5,318 nt of DNA, taken from assembly GCA_002291495.1 (NCBI GenBank), contig DBAE01000249.1, forward strand, positions 2,536 to 7,853. The letters are read 5' to 3'. This DNA is from Bacteriovoracaceae bacterium UBA1018 (lineage in GTDB: Bacteria; Bdellovibrionota; UBA1018). Both the position numbers and the translations under genes were made by a program. How positions within the stretch are numbered: the first letter of the stretch is position 1; each line of letters starts with the position of its first letter. This document shows positions 1 through 5,318 of this stretch, piece after piece. The notes beneath the pieces are model-generated. The model searched no databases, was not told the origin of the DNA, and was given only the letters and a program-made list of their open reading frames with translations.

Positions 1-812
1 GACAAAGACTGTTTGTTGGCTTCAATTCGGTAGTCAAATGGTCCGAGATCAGATTGCAACCGGATCCCAAGTGTGCCTACGTGATAAATTGGAGCCACTC
101 CACCTTCTACTAGATAGAGAGCATAAAAGTCAGCGGTCTTTACGCCGGGAATGGATGAGCTAGTGCTATAAACTCCGTATAAATCGCGATCACCAGAAAG
201 TGTTGCGATACCACGCGAAGAGTTGTCGACAACTTTTGCAGCGATCAAATCAGTCTCAAGTACTGAAGTATTCAGCTTAACCCGGAGTGCGTCGAAAGAT
301 CGTCCGATGTTTCCCCAGTTGAGTTGTCCAATAATTAGTTCGTTTCCGTAACTCAGGGCTTGCCGACCAACAATGGCGCTAATTGAATCGGTCATCGCAT
401 AATTAAGATACCCTTGATGGAACATCACATTGGTATCGGCTGTCACTCCGCTGCTCTGTGAGTAGGTATTTCCTGCACTCGTGCCAGATCCAGGCCCAGT
501 CGGAGTGTAATAAGGTTCACCAAAAGTTTTCGCAAACTGAGGTTGAACAAATACTTTCATTTTTGAAGAAGGCTTAAAAAGAACATCCAATCTAATGCGA
601 TTTAAAGTAAAGGCGCGATTTGAGCTTAGGTCAGTGCGCTTATGTTCTTCGTGTCGGACGCGAAAAGAGCCGGAAATGCTCAGTGGAGATGTGGAGCTAA
701 TCATAGGCTGTGTGCTTTTGCTCGGTTCAGAAGTAGGAGTTTGTCCATAACCGCTTAGTGTAAAAGTCGAAACAGCTAGACCCAAAAAGCCAATATAATG
801 ACGATCCTTCAT
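1..812 (-). CDS. Alginate-export-type outer-membrane beta-barrel protein (3' end beyond the window)
   Basis: The open frame starts at ATG (810-812) and runs off the left edge with no stop, giving 270 codons of the N-terminal part. A TGAGGA ribosome site lies 6 nt upstream of the ATG. Residues 1-24 look like a Sec signal peptide: a KDRHY basic start, hydrophobic FLGLAVSTFTLSG, and likely cleavage near GYG/Q. The mature part has alternating strand-like segments. Family-like motifs are RIRLDVLFKPSSKMKVFVQ (about 73-90), HQGYLNYAM (132-140), VGRQALSYGNELIIG (148-162), NWGNIGRSFDALRV (165-178) and GDRDLYGVY (207-215). The GRQ-LSYG, W-N-GRSFDA and GDRD pattern is what I know from the alginate export domain family (AlgE-like outer-membrane channels). 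These conduct anionic polysaccharide or other small solutes, and many members have no proven substrate. Residues 101-128 are a Gly/Ser/Thr-rich stretch, probably a surface loop or turn. Family proteins are usually 400-500 residues, so roughly half is visible. The family call is good; the substrate is unknown. Confidence 0.72.
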   Translation of the reverse strand, partial: MKDRHYIGFLGLAVSTFTLSGYGQTPTSEPSKSTQPMISSTSPLSISGSFRVRHEEHKRTDLSSNRAFTLNRIRLDVLFKPSSKMKVFVQPQFAKTFGEPYYTPTGPGSGTSAGNTYSQSSGVTADTNVMFHQGYLNYAMTDSISAIVGRQALSYGNELIIGQLNWGNIGRSFDALRVKLNTSVLETDLIAAKVVDNSSRGIATLSGDRDLYGVYSTSSSIPGVKTADFYALYLVEGGVAPIYHVGTLGIRLQSDLGPFDYRIEANKQSL

Positions 813-818
813 GATGCA

Positions 819-824
819 TCCTCA
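819..824 (-). promoter_or_regulatory. Ribosome binding site of the outer-membrane protein gene
   Basis: TGAGGA on the minus strand sits 6 nt before the ATG at 812. It decides the start: a second ATG at 819-817 overlaps the site and lies in another frame. Confidence 0.6.
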
Positions 825-870
825 AAGGTGAATTGCTAAACGAATTTCCGATGTATTACTTCAATAAGTA

Positions 871-885
871 TTATTTATTTATTTT
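871..885. repeat. Short TTAT tetranucleotide tandem repeat
   Basis: Bases 871-885 read as TTAT three times followed by TTT, about 3.75 copies. It lies in the divergent intergenic region, 60-100 bp from either start codon. It is short enough to be a by-product of high AT content. Confidence 0.5.
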
Positions 886-960
886 AAATGTGAAAATTAT
901 TTCTGATGTCCTAAGAAAATTTATGTAAACTGTTGAAGTACATCAGCAGGGATAGCATCT

Positions 961-967
961 AGGAGAG
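961..967 (+). promoter_or_regulatory. Ribosome binding site of the chemoreceptor gene
   Basis: AGGAGAG ends 4 nt before the ATG at 972. It is the strongest Shine-Dalgarno sequence in the window and supports that start. Confidence 0.75.
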
Positions 968-971
968 TATT

Positions 972-2537
972 ATGAGAAAGTTTGGCCTTGCAGGCAAAAT
1001 CGGATTGACGGTTTTGCCTCTCATAGCAGCAATGATTTTGACAGTTGCTATTGGACTCATTGAAGTAGCTAATCTTTCTAAAAGTTTTAGAGTTGTCGCT
1101 CGCGAAGTTCTTCCTAACGTTCAACAGATCGATGATATTCAAACCATGATGGGTGAGCTCGCCGTCATGCAAAAGAAATCGATCCTGAGTCCCACTGGCC
1201 CTCGGGCAATCGAAACAAAGAAGAGATGGGATGACATTGTTGTCAAATTGTTAAAAGCAGTGGACACGTGGGAAAAAAGTGCGAGTACGGACACACGCAA
1301 CCTGATCGCTAAATTTAAACCAAAGCTCTCCGAATATATCGAAATTCAAAATCAAGTGATGCAACTCCTCGCAAAAAGTGATGTCCAAGGTGCAAACGAG
1401 TTGAGTGAGAGTAAGGCGAGTGCCTCTCGGAGACAGATGTTAGGACTTCTGAAGGAAGAAGAAGAGACAGTGGGCAAAGAGTTTGCTTCTGCCGTTGCCC
1501 GAGCTGAGCACATTCAGGTGAGCTCGCGAGTCAAATTGATCCTGACAGCTTTTATTGCAGGTTTAATTGCGTTGGCTATTGCCTTCAGTATTTCTAGAAG
1601 TCTGATCGTACTTTTTAATCAAATTGTCGACGGACTGACTTCTAACTCCCATGCCTTGAAAGAAATGGCGAAGCAAATGGCGCTTCAGTCTTCTTCACTA
1701 TCTAGTGCCGCAAGTCAGCAGGCGGCAGGTATACAAGAAACGGCCGCGGCTGCTGATCAGATGAATTCGATTGTCAGTCGAAATACTGAAACAGCTTCGA
1801 AAACTTCGCGAGTTTCGAGCGAAAGTGAAAAAAGCGTTCACGATGGTAAGTCAGTCGTTGGAAAAATGATGGGATCCCTCAAAGATATAGATCGAAGTAC
1901 GTCGGATATTCTTCAGCAGGTCAATGAAAGCAATAAACGCATCGCGGAGATCTCGGTGGTCATCGGTGATATCAGTGCAAAGACCAAAGTAATTAACGAT
2001 ATCGTCTTTCAGACAAAACTTCTGTCATTTAACGCTTCGGTCGAAGCAGCTCGTGCGGGTGAGCAAGGTAAAGGTTTTGCGGTAGTGGCCGAAGAGGTGG
2101 GTAATTTAGCTCAGATGAGCGGAAACGCGGCTCAAGAGATTTCCTCGATGCTTCAGGCGAGCATTCAGAAAGTCGAGATGATTGTTCAGGAAACTCGTAA
2201 TCAAGTTTCTAGTATTGTCGAAGAGAGTCGCCAAAAAGTCGAAGCTGGAATTCAAATTGGAAGCGAGTGCGAGCGACTGTTGGACGAAATTGTAATACAA
2301 GTTTCTCAGGCATCGCGAATGTCTTCCGAGATTGCCTCAGCGAGTGGAGAGCAGTCCCAGGCGGTAGGTGAAATCACGAAAGCGATTGGACAGATGGATC
2401 TAGTGACTCAGCAAAATGCAAAGTCCTCCGAAGAATGCGCAAAGACGGCACAACTCCTTGAAAAGGAATCAGAGCGTCTAGAATCTTCAGTCGAGTCACT
2501 TTTAGGTTTAGTTCATGGTAGGGCACATAGCGTCTAG
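972..2537 (+). CDS. Methyl-accepting chemotaxis protein (transmembrane chemoreceptor)
   Basis: 521 residues. A chemoreceptor senses a ligand outside the inner membrane and controls the CheA-CheW kinase complex inside. In order: a short basic N-terminus; TM1 at about 11-33; a mostly helical periplasmic region at 34-186, sized for a four-helix-bundle (4HB_MCP-like) sensor; TM2 at about 187-208; then a long helical hairpin to the end. The hairpin tip is at about 341-380, with [20 protein letters not shown] and then [16 protein letters not shown]. It keeps the EAARAGE and GFAVVAEEV signatures but has K, S, F and S-V where most receptors have N, A, L and A-I. Gln/Glu-Ala/Thr-rich stretches at about 249-264 and 457-482 are candidate CheR/CheB methylation helices. 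No clear HAMP domain follows TM2: [15 protein letters not shown] leads almost directly into the signalling helix. There is no C-terminal NWxxF-type CheR tether. The start is fixed by AGGAGAG just upstream. No ligand can be assigned. The tip sequence resembles Bdellovibrio receptors as I recall them. Confidence 0.95.
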   Translation: MRKFGLAGKIGLTVLPLIAAMILTVAIGLIEVANLSKSFRVVAREVLPNVQQIDDIQTMMGELAVMQKKSILSPTGPRAIETKKRWDDIVVKLLKAVDTWEKSASTDTRNLIAKFKPKLSEYIEIQNQVMQLLAKSDVQGANELSESKASASRRQMLGLLKEEEETVGKEFASAVARAEHIQVSSRVKLILTAFIAGLIALAIAFSISRSLIVLFNQIVDGLTSNSHALKEMAKQMALQSSSLSSAASQQAAGIQETAAAADQMNSIVSRNTETASKTSRVSSESEKSVHDGKSVVGKMMGSLKDIDRSTSDILQQVNESNKRIAEISVVIGDISAKTKVINDIVFQTKLLSFNASVEAARAGEQGKGFAVVAEEVGNLAQMSGNAAQEISSMLQASIQKVEMIVQETRNQVSSIVEESRQKVEAGIQIGSECERLLDEIVIQVSQASRMSSEIASASGEQSQAVGEITKAIGQMDLVTQQNAKSSEECAKTAQLLEKESERLESSVESLLGLVHGRAHSV

Positions 2538-2585
2538 GTGATTTTATACTGCGCAGCTCACTTCAAATAATGGCACCATGCGCTC
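2538..2585 (+). promoter_or_regulatory. Short intergenic gap with a possible -10 element before the reductase gene
   Basis: These 48 bp lie between the chemoreceptor stop and the reductase ATG. TATACT at 2545-2550 is a good -10 match, but GGCACA 17 nt upstream is a poor -35. No Shine-Dalgarno sequence precedes the reductase start. No stem plus T-run terminator follows the chemoreceptor, so read-through from that gene is also possible. Confidence 0.25.
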
Positions 2586-3470
2586 ATGTGGAATAACGAG
2601 CAAGGTGAGTTTGTACGGTATAAATCGGGGTTTCGTGACTGGGTGAAGGCTGACGGATCGACTCAGTTTGTTCCTGAAGCGAATCGATATCATCTTTATA
2701 TTTCTCTTGCTTGTCCATGGGCTCATCGTACCTTACTGACTCTTCAGTTAAGGAAGCTCGATCGCGTTATTGGAGTATCAGCCGTCGAACCCGTTTGGAA
2801 TGCAAATGGCTGGTATTTTAGCGATGCTCTGCCTGATCACGAAAATGGGCAGCCAGATCTCGTGTCTGTCTATCGATTGGCCGATCCAAAGTTTAATGGC
2901 GAGGAATCCACGCCCGTACTTTGGGACTCAAAACATAAAACGATCGTCAATAATGAATCGCGCGAAATTATGCGGATGATGAATACTGAGTTTGGCGAGT
3001 TTGTAACTGGTCCAGAGTTGGCTCCTAAAAATCTACAGCCCGAGATCGATCGAGTCATTGATTTACTTTATCAACCTATCAACAACGGAGTTTATCGAGC
3101 TGGTTTTGCCACTCAACAAGCCGCATATGAGCGTGCAGTTCGCGAAGTTTTTTCGGCATTGGATGAGTGGGAGCAAGTCCTCTCGAAGCAAATCTATCTC
3201 TGCGGCGATCAATTTACGGAAGCGGACATTTCTTTTTTTACGACGTTAATTCGTTTTGACCCGGTCTACTACGGTCACTTTAAATGTAACTGGCGTCGAA
3301 TTGTCGATTATCCGGCTTTATGGAGATATATACGACGGATCTATCATATCCCTGGGGTGGCAGAGACTTGCAACTTTGAACACATCAAGAAGCACTATTA
3401 CGGGTCTCATAGCGAGATCAATCCGACAGGTATTGTCCCAACTGGGCCCGTCATGGATTACTCCCTCTGA
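2586..3470 (+). CDS. yqjG: Glutathione S-transferase family protein, S-glutathionyl-hydroquinone reductase (YqjG/ECM4 type)
   Basis: 294 residues, cytoplasmic. The family (Xi-class GSTs: E. coli YqjG, yeast Ecm4, PcpF) uses a cysteine and glutathione to reduce glutathionyl-hydroquinones to free hydroquinones, salvaging quinone-glutathione adducts. Visible signatures: RYHLYISLACPWAHRTL at 34-50 with catalytic Cys43 in CPWA; TPVLWD at 109-114, where Pro110 is the expected cis-proline of the thioredoxin fold; NNESREIMRM at 122-131, with Glu124-Ser125 as the glutathione-binding pair; NNGVYRAGFAT at 166-176, with the active-site Tyr170; FTEADISFFTTLIRFDPVYY at 210-229; and HIKKHYYGSH at 266-275 followed by INPTGIVPTGP. 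All core motifs are intact. It is about 30 residues shorter than E. coli YqjG (about 328), partly at the N-terminus. An in-frame TAA 15 nt upstream, with no other start codon between, fixes ATG 2586, and the N-terminus then resembles yeast Ecm4. Its last 13 bp overlap the opposing rhtA gene. Confidence 0.93.
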   Translation: MWNNEQGEFVRYKSGFRDWVKADGSTQFVPEANRYHLYISLACPWAHRTLLTLQLRKLDRVIGVSAVEPVWNANGWYFSDALPDHENGQPDLVSVYRLADPKFNGEESTPVLWDSKHKTIVNNESREIMRMMNTEFGEFVTGPELAPKNLQPEIDRVIDLLYQPINNGVYRAGFATQQAAYERAVREVFSALDEWEQVLSKQIYLCGDQFTEADISFFTTLIRFDPVYYGHFKCNWRRIVDYPALWRYIRRIYHIPGVAETCNFEHIKKHYYGSHSEINPTGIVPTGPVMDYSL

Positions 3471-4309
3471 CGTTTTGCTGTAAGGGCGCTTCCAAAAGAA
3501 GCAGTCATGACAGAAAGGACAGCAAGCCACTGCAAGAGACTGAGATTTTCGCCTAAGAAGATGAGTCCAGCTAGAGCTGCAACCGCAGGTTCAAGACTGA
3601 GAAGGATTCCAAAAGTTTTTGCAGGTAAGTTTTTGAGTGATATCATTTCAAGAGAATAGGGAAGTGCGCTCGAGAGCACGGCGACTAGGAGTGCGAGAGG
3701 TAGGATGGAAGGCTGAAAGAGGGAGTGCCCTGACTGAAAAAGTCCGATTGGCAAGATGACCAGTGCGGCAACAGTCATTCCGAGTGAAGTGGCCCGACCG
3801 CCAGTAAGAGTCGCTCCAGCACGTTGACCAAAAATGATATACATTGCCCAGAAGAGTCCTCCAACTAGCGCGTAAGTCATTCCGAGAGGATCGAGCCGGG
3901 TTGAGCTTGAACTGAGTGGCAGAACGAGAATTAGGCCCACTACAGCTAAGAACGCCCACACGAAATCGATTGGTTTTCTGGAATTGAAGATGGCTACGGC
4001 AAGGGGACCAGTAAATTCGAGCGCAACTGCAATCCCAAGTGGGATACGGGCCAGTGAGAGATAATAAGAGAGGTTCATCAAAGCCAAGGAAATGCCATAT
4101 ACCGTCACCGCACGAAGTTCCTTGCGCGTGATGGGTGTCCTCCAAGGTCTCCAGATGCTCAGTAAAATGATGGCAGCAAGGAAGATGCGTAGGGTAGTGG
4201 CCCCAACTGCTCCTAATACTGGAAATAAGCCCTTAGCGGCAGCGGCTCCAGCTTGGATGGACAAAATAGCAACTAAGAGGGTAGAAACCGACAAGCCAAC
4301 GGAGTTCAT
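3458..4309 (-). CDS. rhtA: RhtA-like DMT/EamA-family inner-membrane exporter (threonine/homoserine efflux type)
   Basis: 283 residues, nearly all hydrophobic, with about ten membrane helices in two EamA repeats (about 8-130 and 142-277). E. coli RhtA (295 residues) exports threonine, homoserine and some other amino acids using the proton gradient. The match extends along the chain. SIQAGAAAAKGLFPVLGA (17-34) resembles E. coli SIQGGASLAKSLFPLVGA. PLGIAVALEFTGPLAVAIF (90-108) and RKPIDFVWAFLAVVGL (111-126) follow. GQRAGA (161-166), ALPYSLEMISLKNLPAKTFG (215-234) and LEPAVAALAGLIFLGE (239-254) complete it. The start is the only option: an in-frame TAG lies just upstream. The only Shine-Dalgarno candidate is GGA, 6 nt before the ATG, inside a palindrome. 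The gene begins 24 bp after the DUF1552 stop on the same strand, so co-transcription is likely. The stop overlaps the end of the convergent reductase gene. Family assignment is firm; the true substrate is inferred by homology. Confidence 0.93.
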   Translation of the reverse strand: MNSVGLSVSTLLVAILSIQAGAAAAKGLFPVLGAVGATTLRIFLAAIILLSIWRPWRTPITRKELRAVTVYGISLALMNLSYYLSLARIPLGIAVALEFTGPLAVAIFNSRKPIDFVWAFLAVVGLILVLPLSSSSTRLDPLGMTYALVGGLFWAMYIIFGQRAGATLTGGRATSLGMTVAALVILPIGLFQSGHSLFQPSILPLALLVAVLSSALPYSLEMISLKNLPAKTFGILLSLEPAVAALAGLIFLGENLSLLQWLAVLSVMTASFGSALTAKRQRE

Positions 4310-4310
4310 A

Positions 4311-4329
4311 GATAGTCCATTGGACTATC
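4311..4329. repeat. Perfect inverted repeat between the DUF1552 gene and rhtA
   Basis: GATAGTCCA (4311-4319), one centre base (4320) and TGGACTATC (4321-4329) form a flawless 9+1+9 palindrome occupying 19 of the 24 intergenic bases. As rhtA mRNA leader it would give an 8-bp stem with an AAT triloop. The 3' arm contains the GGA that is the only ribosome-site candidate for rhtA, and the ATG lies one base outside the stem. No T-run follows on the minus strand, so it does not look like an intrinsic terminator. Whether it acts as RNA hairpin or DNA operator cannot be told from sequence alone. Confidence 0.8.
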
Positions 4330-4333
4330 ATAG

Positions 4334-5318
4334 TTATGCTTTTAGGTTGATCTTAATTTTACGAGCGGCGTTATTCACGTCTTCTTTTCTTAGACCAGTG
4401 ATGACTCGTTTTTCGGCATCAAAGTCCAAGATGCAACCCAATCCGAAGTCATTCATCGTCATGGCTCCGCCTTTATCGTTTTTAACTCCATAGGCATTGA
4501 GGATCTGGACTAGAAGTCCCGAGCGAGAATGCAGGTAGTTAGCTGAGCCTTTTGCAAGATCATGAACATAAGCTTTATGTCCAAATTCTACACGTCCCCA
4601 TGCTCGAACTGTATTGGATTTGATCCCACCACAGTTGCCGAATAGTACGGTAGGAACATTTCCGCCATTATGTGCGGCTGCACAGGACATTTCTGAGCCG
4701 TACATCACAAGAGTATCATCCATCAAACCCTTAGCTCGCATTTGGGTGAGGAGATCGGCCATCTGAAAAGAGAACCATCGAGCTACTTCACCCATCGCTT
4801 GGATAAATTCTTCGCCTTGATCTTCATGGGAGATATCGTGATAACCCCGTTTCAAGACATCGATCTTTTTTGGGTCCTTTAAAGCGTTATTGTATGAATC
4901 ACGCACCATCGGTAATTGCTTATCGACCGGTGTAACTTGATTGACCAAGTTTCGGTATTGGCGCACCGTTGAGCTATCTGCAAAACTGTAGGTAATCACC
5001 TTCATACGATCACATTGAAATGCTGCGACGATGTATTTTTTCATCAGATCCACGTGCTTCTTAAAGAGCGTAGGATCTGACATATTGCCAATATTACCGG
5101 TATTGTTGGAAGGACCTTTTGAGTTATCCCATCCGTATTCAGGTACTGTACAGGAAGCATTCATCTCAGTTTGTACTGAAGCTGTCTCTCGTTGCAGATC
5201 CTCGACAGAGCTTAAGTACTCTTGCATCGTGATCTTGTCTTCGGCACCTAATTTATTCATGAGTGATTTGATATCGCCCAGAACAAAATCCAATACGTTT
5301 TTCTGCCGTTTCAACGCA
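4334..5318 (-). CDS. DUF1552 family protein (5' end beyond the window)
   Basis: The frame is open to the right edge, leaving the C-terminal 327 residues plus two bases. A TTG at 5312-5314 is most likely an internal leucine, because the family-like text continues across it (LKRQKNVLDFVLGDIKSL). Numbering from that Leu as 1, family features are: KNVLDFVLGDIKSL (5-18); a helical segment with YLSSVEDLQRE (33-43); KYIVAAFQCDRMKVITYSFA (93-112); GYHDISHED (157-165) with two histidines; and DDTLVMYGSEMSCAAAHNGG (199-218), which matches the conserved SEM...H pattern. DUF1552 proteins are normally exported, about 430-470 residues long, so about 110-140 residues including a signal peptide would lie outside. 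Their function is unknown. They are common in Planctomycetes, Myxococcota and Bdellovibrionota, often next to DUF1592/DUF1588 cytochrome-like proteins. The SEMS...H block recalls the DUF1501/sulfatase-like fold, which is my inference. It is probably co-transcribed with rhtA. Confidence 0.82.
   Translation of the reverse strand, partial: ALKRQKNVLDFVLGDIKSLMNKLGAEDKITMQEYLSSVEDLQRETASVQTEMNASCTVPEYGWDNSKGPSNNTGNIGNMSDPTLFKKHVDLMKKYIVAAFQCDRMKVITYSFADSSTVRQYRNLVNQVTPVDKQLPMVRDSYNNALKDPKKIDVLKRGYHDISHEDQGEEFIQAMGEVARWFSFQMADLLTQMRAKGLMDDTLVMYGSEMSCAAAHNGGNVPTVLFGNCGGIKSNTVRAWGRVEFGHKAYVHDLAKGSANYLHSRSGLLVQILNAYGVKNDKGGAMTMNDFGLGCILDFDAEKRVITGLRKEDVNNAARKIKINLKA

Larger units (their letters stand above)
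813..971. promoter_or_regulatory. AT-rich divergent intergenic region between the outer-membrane protein gene and the chemoreceptor gene
   Basis: These 159 bp separate two genes that point away from each other, so both promoters should be here. The segment 845-935 is strongly AT-rich, much more so than the flanking coding DNA. On the minus strand TTCACA followed by TAATAC resembles a sigma-70 pair, but the spacer is only about 15 nt. On the plus strand TATGTA at 922-927 could be a -10 without a convincing -35. I saw no clear sigma-28 (FliA) promoter, which chemotaxis genes often use. The region is regulatory by position; the exact promoter elements are not established. Confidence 0.5.

Noticed and set aside
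871..885. TTAT repeat as a phase-variation switch
   Set aside because: There are fewer than four copies, in a generally AT-rich segment, and not clearly between a -35 and a -10 element.
921..1172. An 83-residue open frame on the minus strand at the chemoreceptor start
   Set aside because: It is antisense to the chemoreceptor's N-terminus, has no recognisable motif, and overlaps a gene with a strong ribosome site.
1797..1818. Imperfect inverted repeat TCGAAAACT / AGTTTCGA around TCGCG
   Set aside because: It lies within the chemoreceptor coding region, encodes ordinary Ser/Thr/Arg residues of the signalling helix, and has a bulge; most likely chance.
3488..3502. GCTTC-CAAAA-GAAGC stem-loop 18 bases after the reductase stop, as a possible terminator
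   Set aside because: The stem has only 5 bp, no T-run follows on either strand, and it lies inside rhtA coding sequence.
3648..4145. A 165-residue open frame on the minus strand
   Set aside because: It lies wholly within rhtA in another frame. Its translation is rich in Ser, Arg, Cys and Trp and has no domain pattern; rhtA explains the DNA.
4092..4493. A 133-residue open frame on the plus strand
   Set aside because: It runs antisense across the rhtA start, the palindrome and the DUF1552 end. It shows no family features and no ribosome site worth noting.
5312..5314. TTG as the start of a 326-residue DUF1552 gene
   Set aside because: The frame stays open to the window edge, the family is usually more than 100 residues longer, and the signal peptide and N-terminal region are missing. 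It is best read as a gene cut by the window.

Overview
The window carries five protein genes packed tightly along about 5.3 kb: three complete ones in the middle and one cut by each edge. No RNA gene, insertion sequence, CRISPR array or phage gene was seen. The base composition is moderate (about 45-48% GC by eye). The best lineage clue is the chemoreceptor. Its hairpin tip reads [20 protein letters not shown] where the common receptor consensus is roughly AxQTNLLALNAAIEAARAGE. From memory, this variant is typical of Bdellovibrio and relatives (Bdellovibrionota/Oligoflexia). The outer-membrane channel and the DUF1552 secreted protein fit a Gram-negative of that kind. This placement is an inference, not a computed result.

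Layout, left to right. (1) Minus strand, 812 down to the left edge: the N-terminal 270 residues of an alginate-export-type outer-membrane beta-barrel protein. (2) A 159-bp AT-rich divergent intergenic region, 813-971. (3) Plus strand 972-2537: a two-membrane-segment methyl-accepting chemotaxis protein with a four-helix-bundle-like sensor region and no clear HAMP domain. (4) Plus strand 2586-3470: a glutathionyl-hydroquinone reductase of the YqjG/ECM4 family with the CPWA active site. (5) Minus strand 4309-3458: a ten-helix DMT/EamA exporter very similar to E. coli RhtA. Its 3' end overlaps the reductase's 3' end by 13 bp, tail to tail. (6) Minus strand, right edge to 4334: the C-terminal 327 residues of a DUF1552 protein, 24 bp upstream of rhtA and probably co-transcribed with it.

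No shared pathway joins all five genes. The porin-like protein and the chemoreceptor share a divergent control region, which makes uptake plus sensing of a related compound conceivable but unproven. The reductase and the exporter look like independent housekeeping or detoxification functions. The most distinctive non-coding signal is a perfect 9+1+9 palindrome filling most of the gap between the DUF1552 gene and rhtA. In the mRNA it would fold the only Shine-Dalgarno-like GGA of rhtA into a stem. This suggests either translational coupling to the upstream gene or an operator. I found nothing that clearly amounts to a new biological system.
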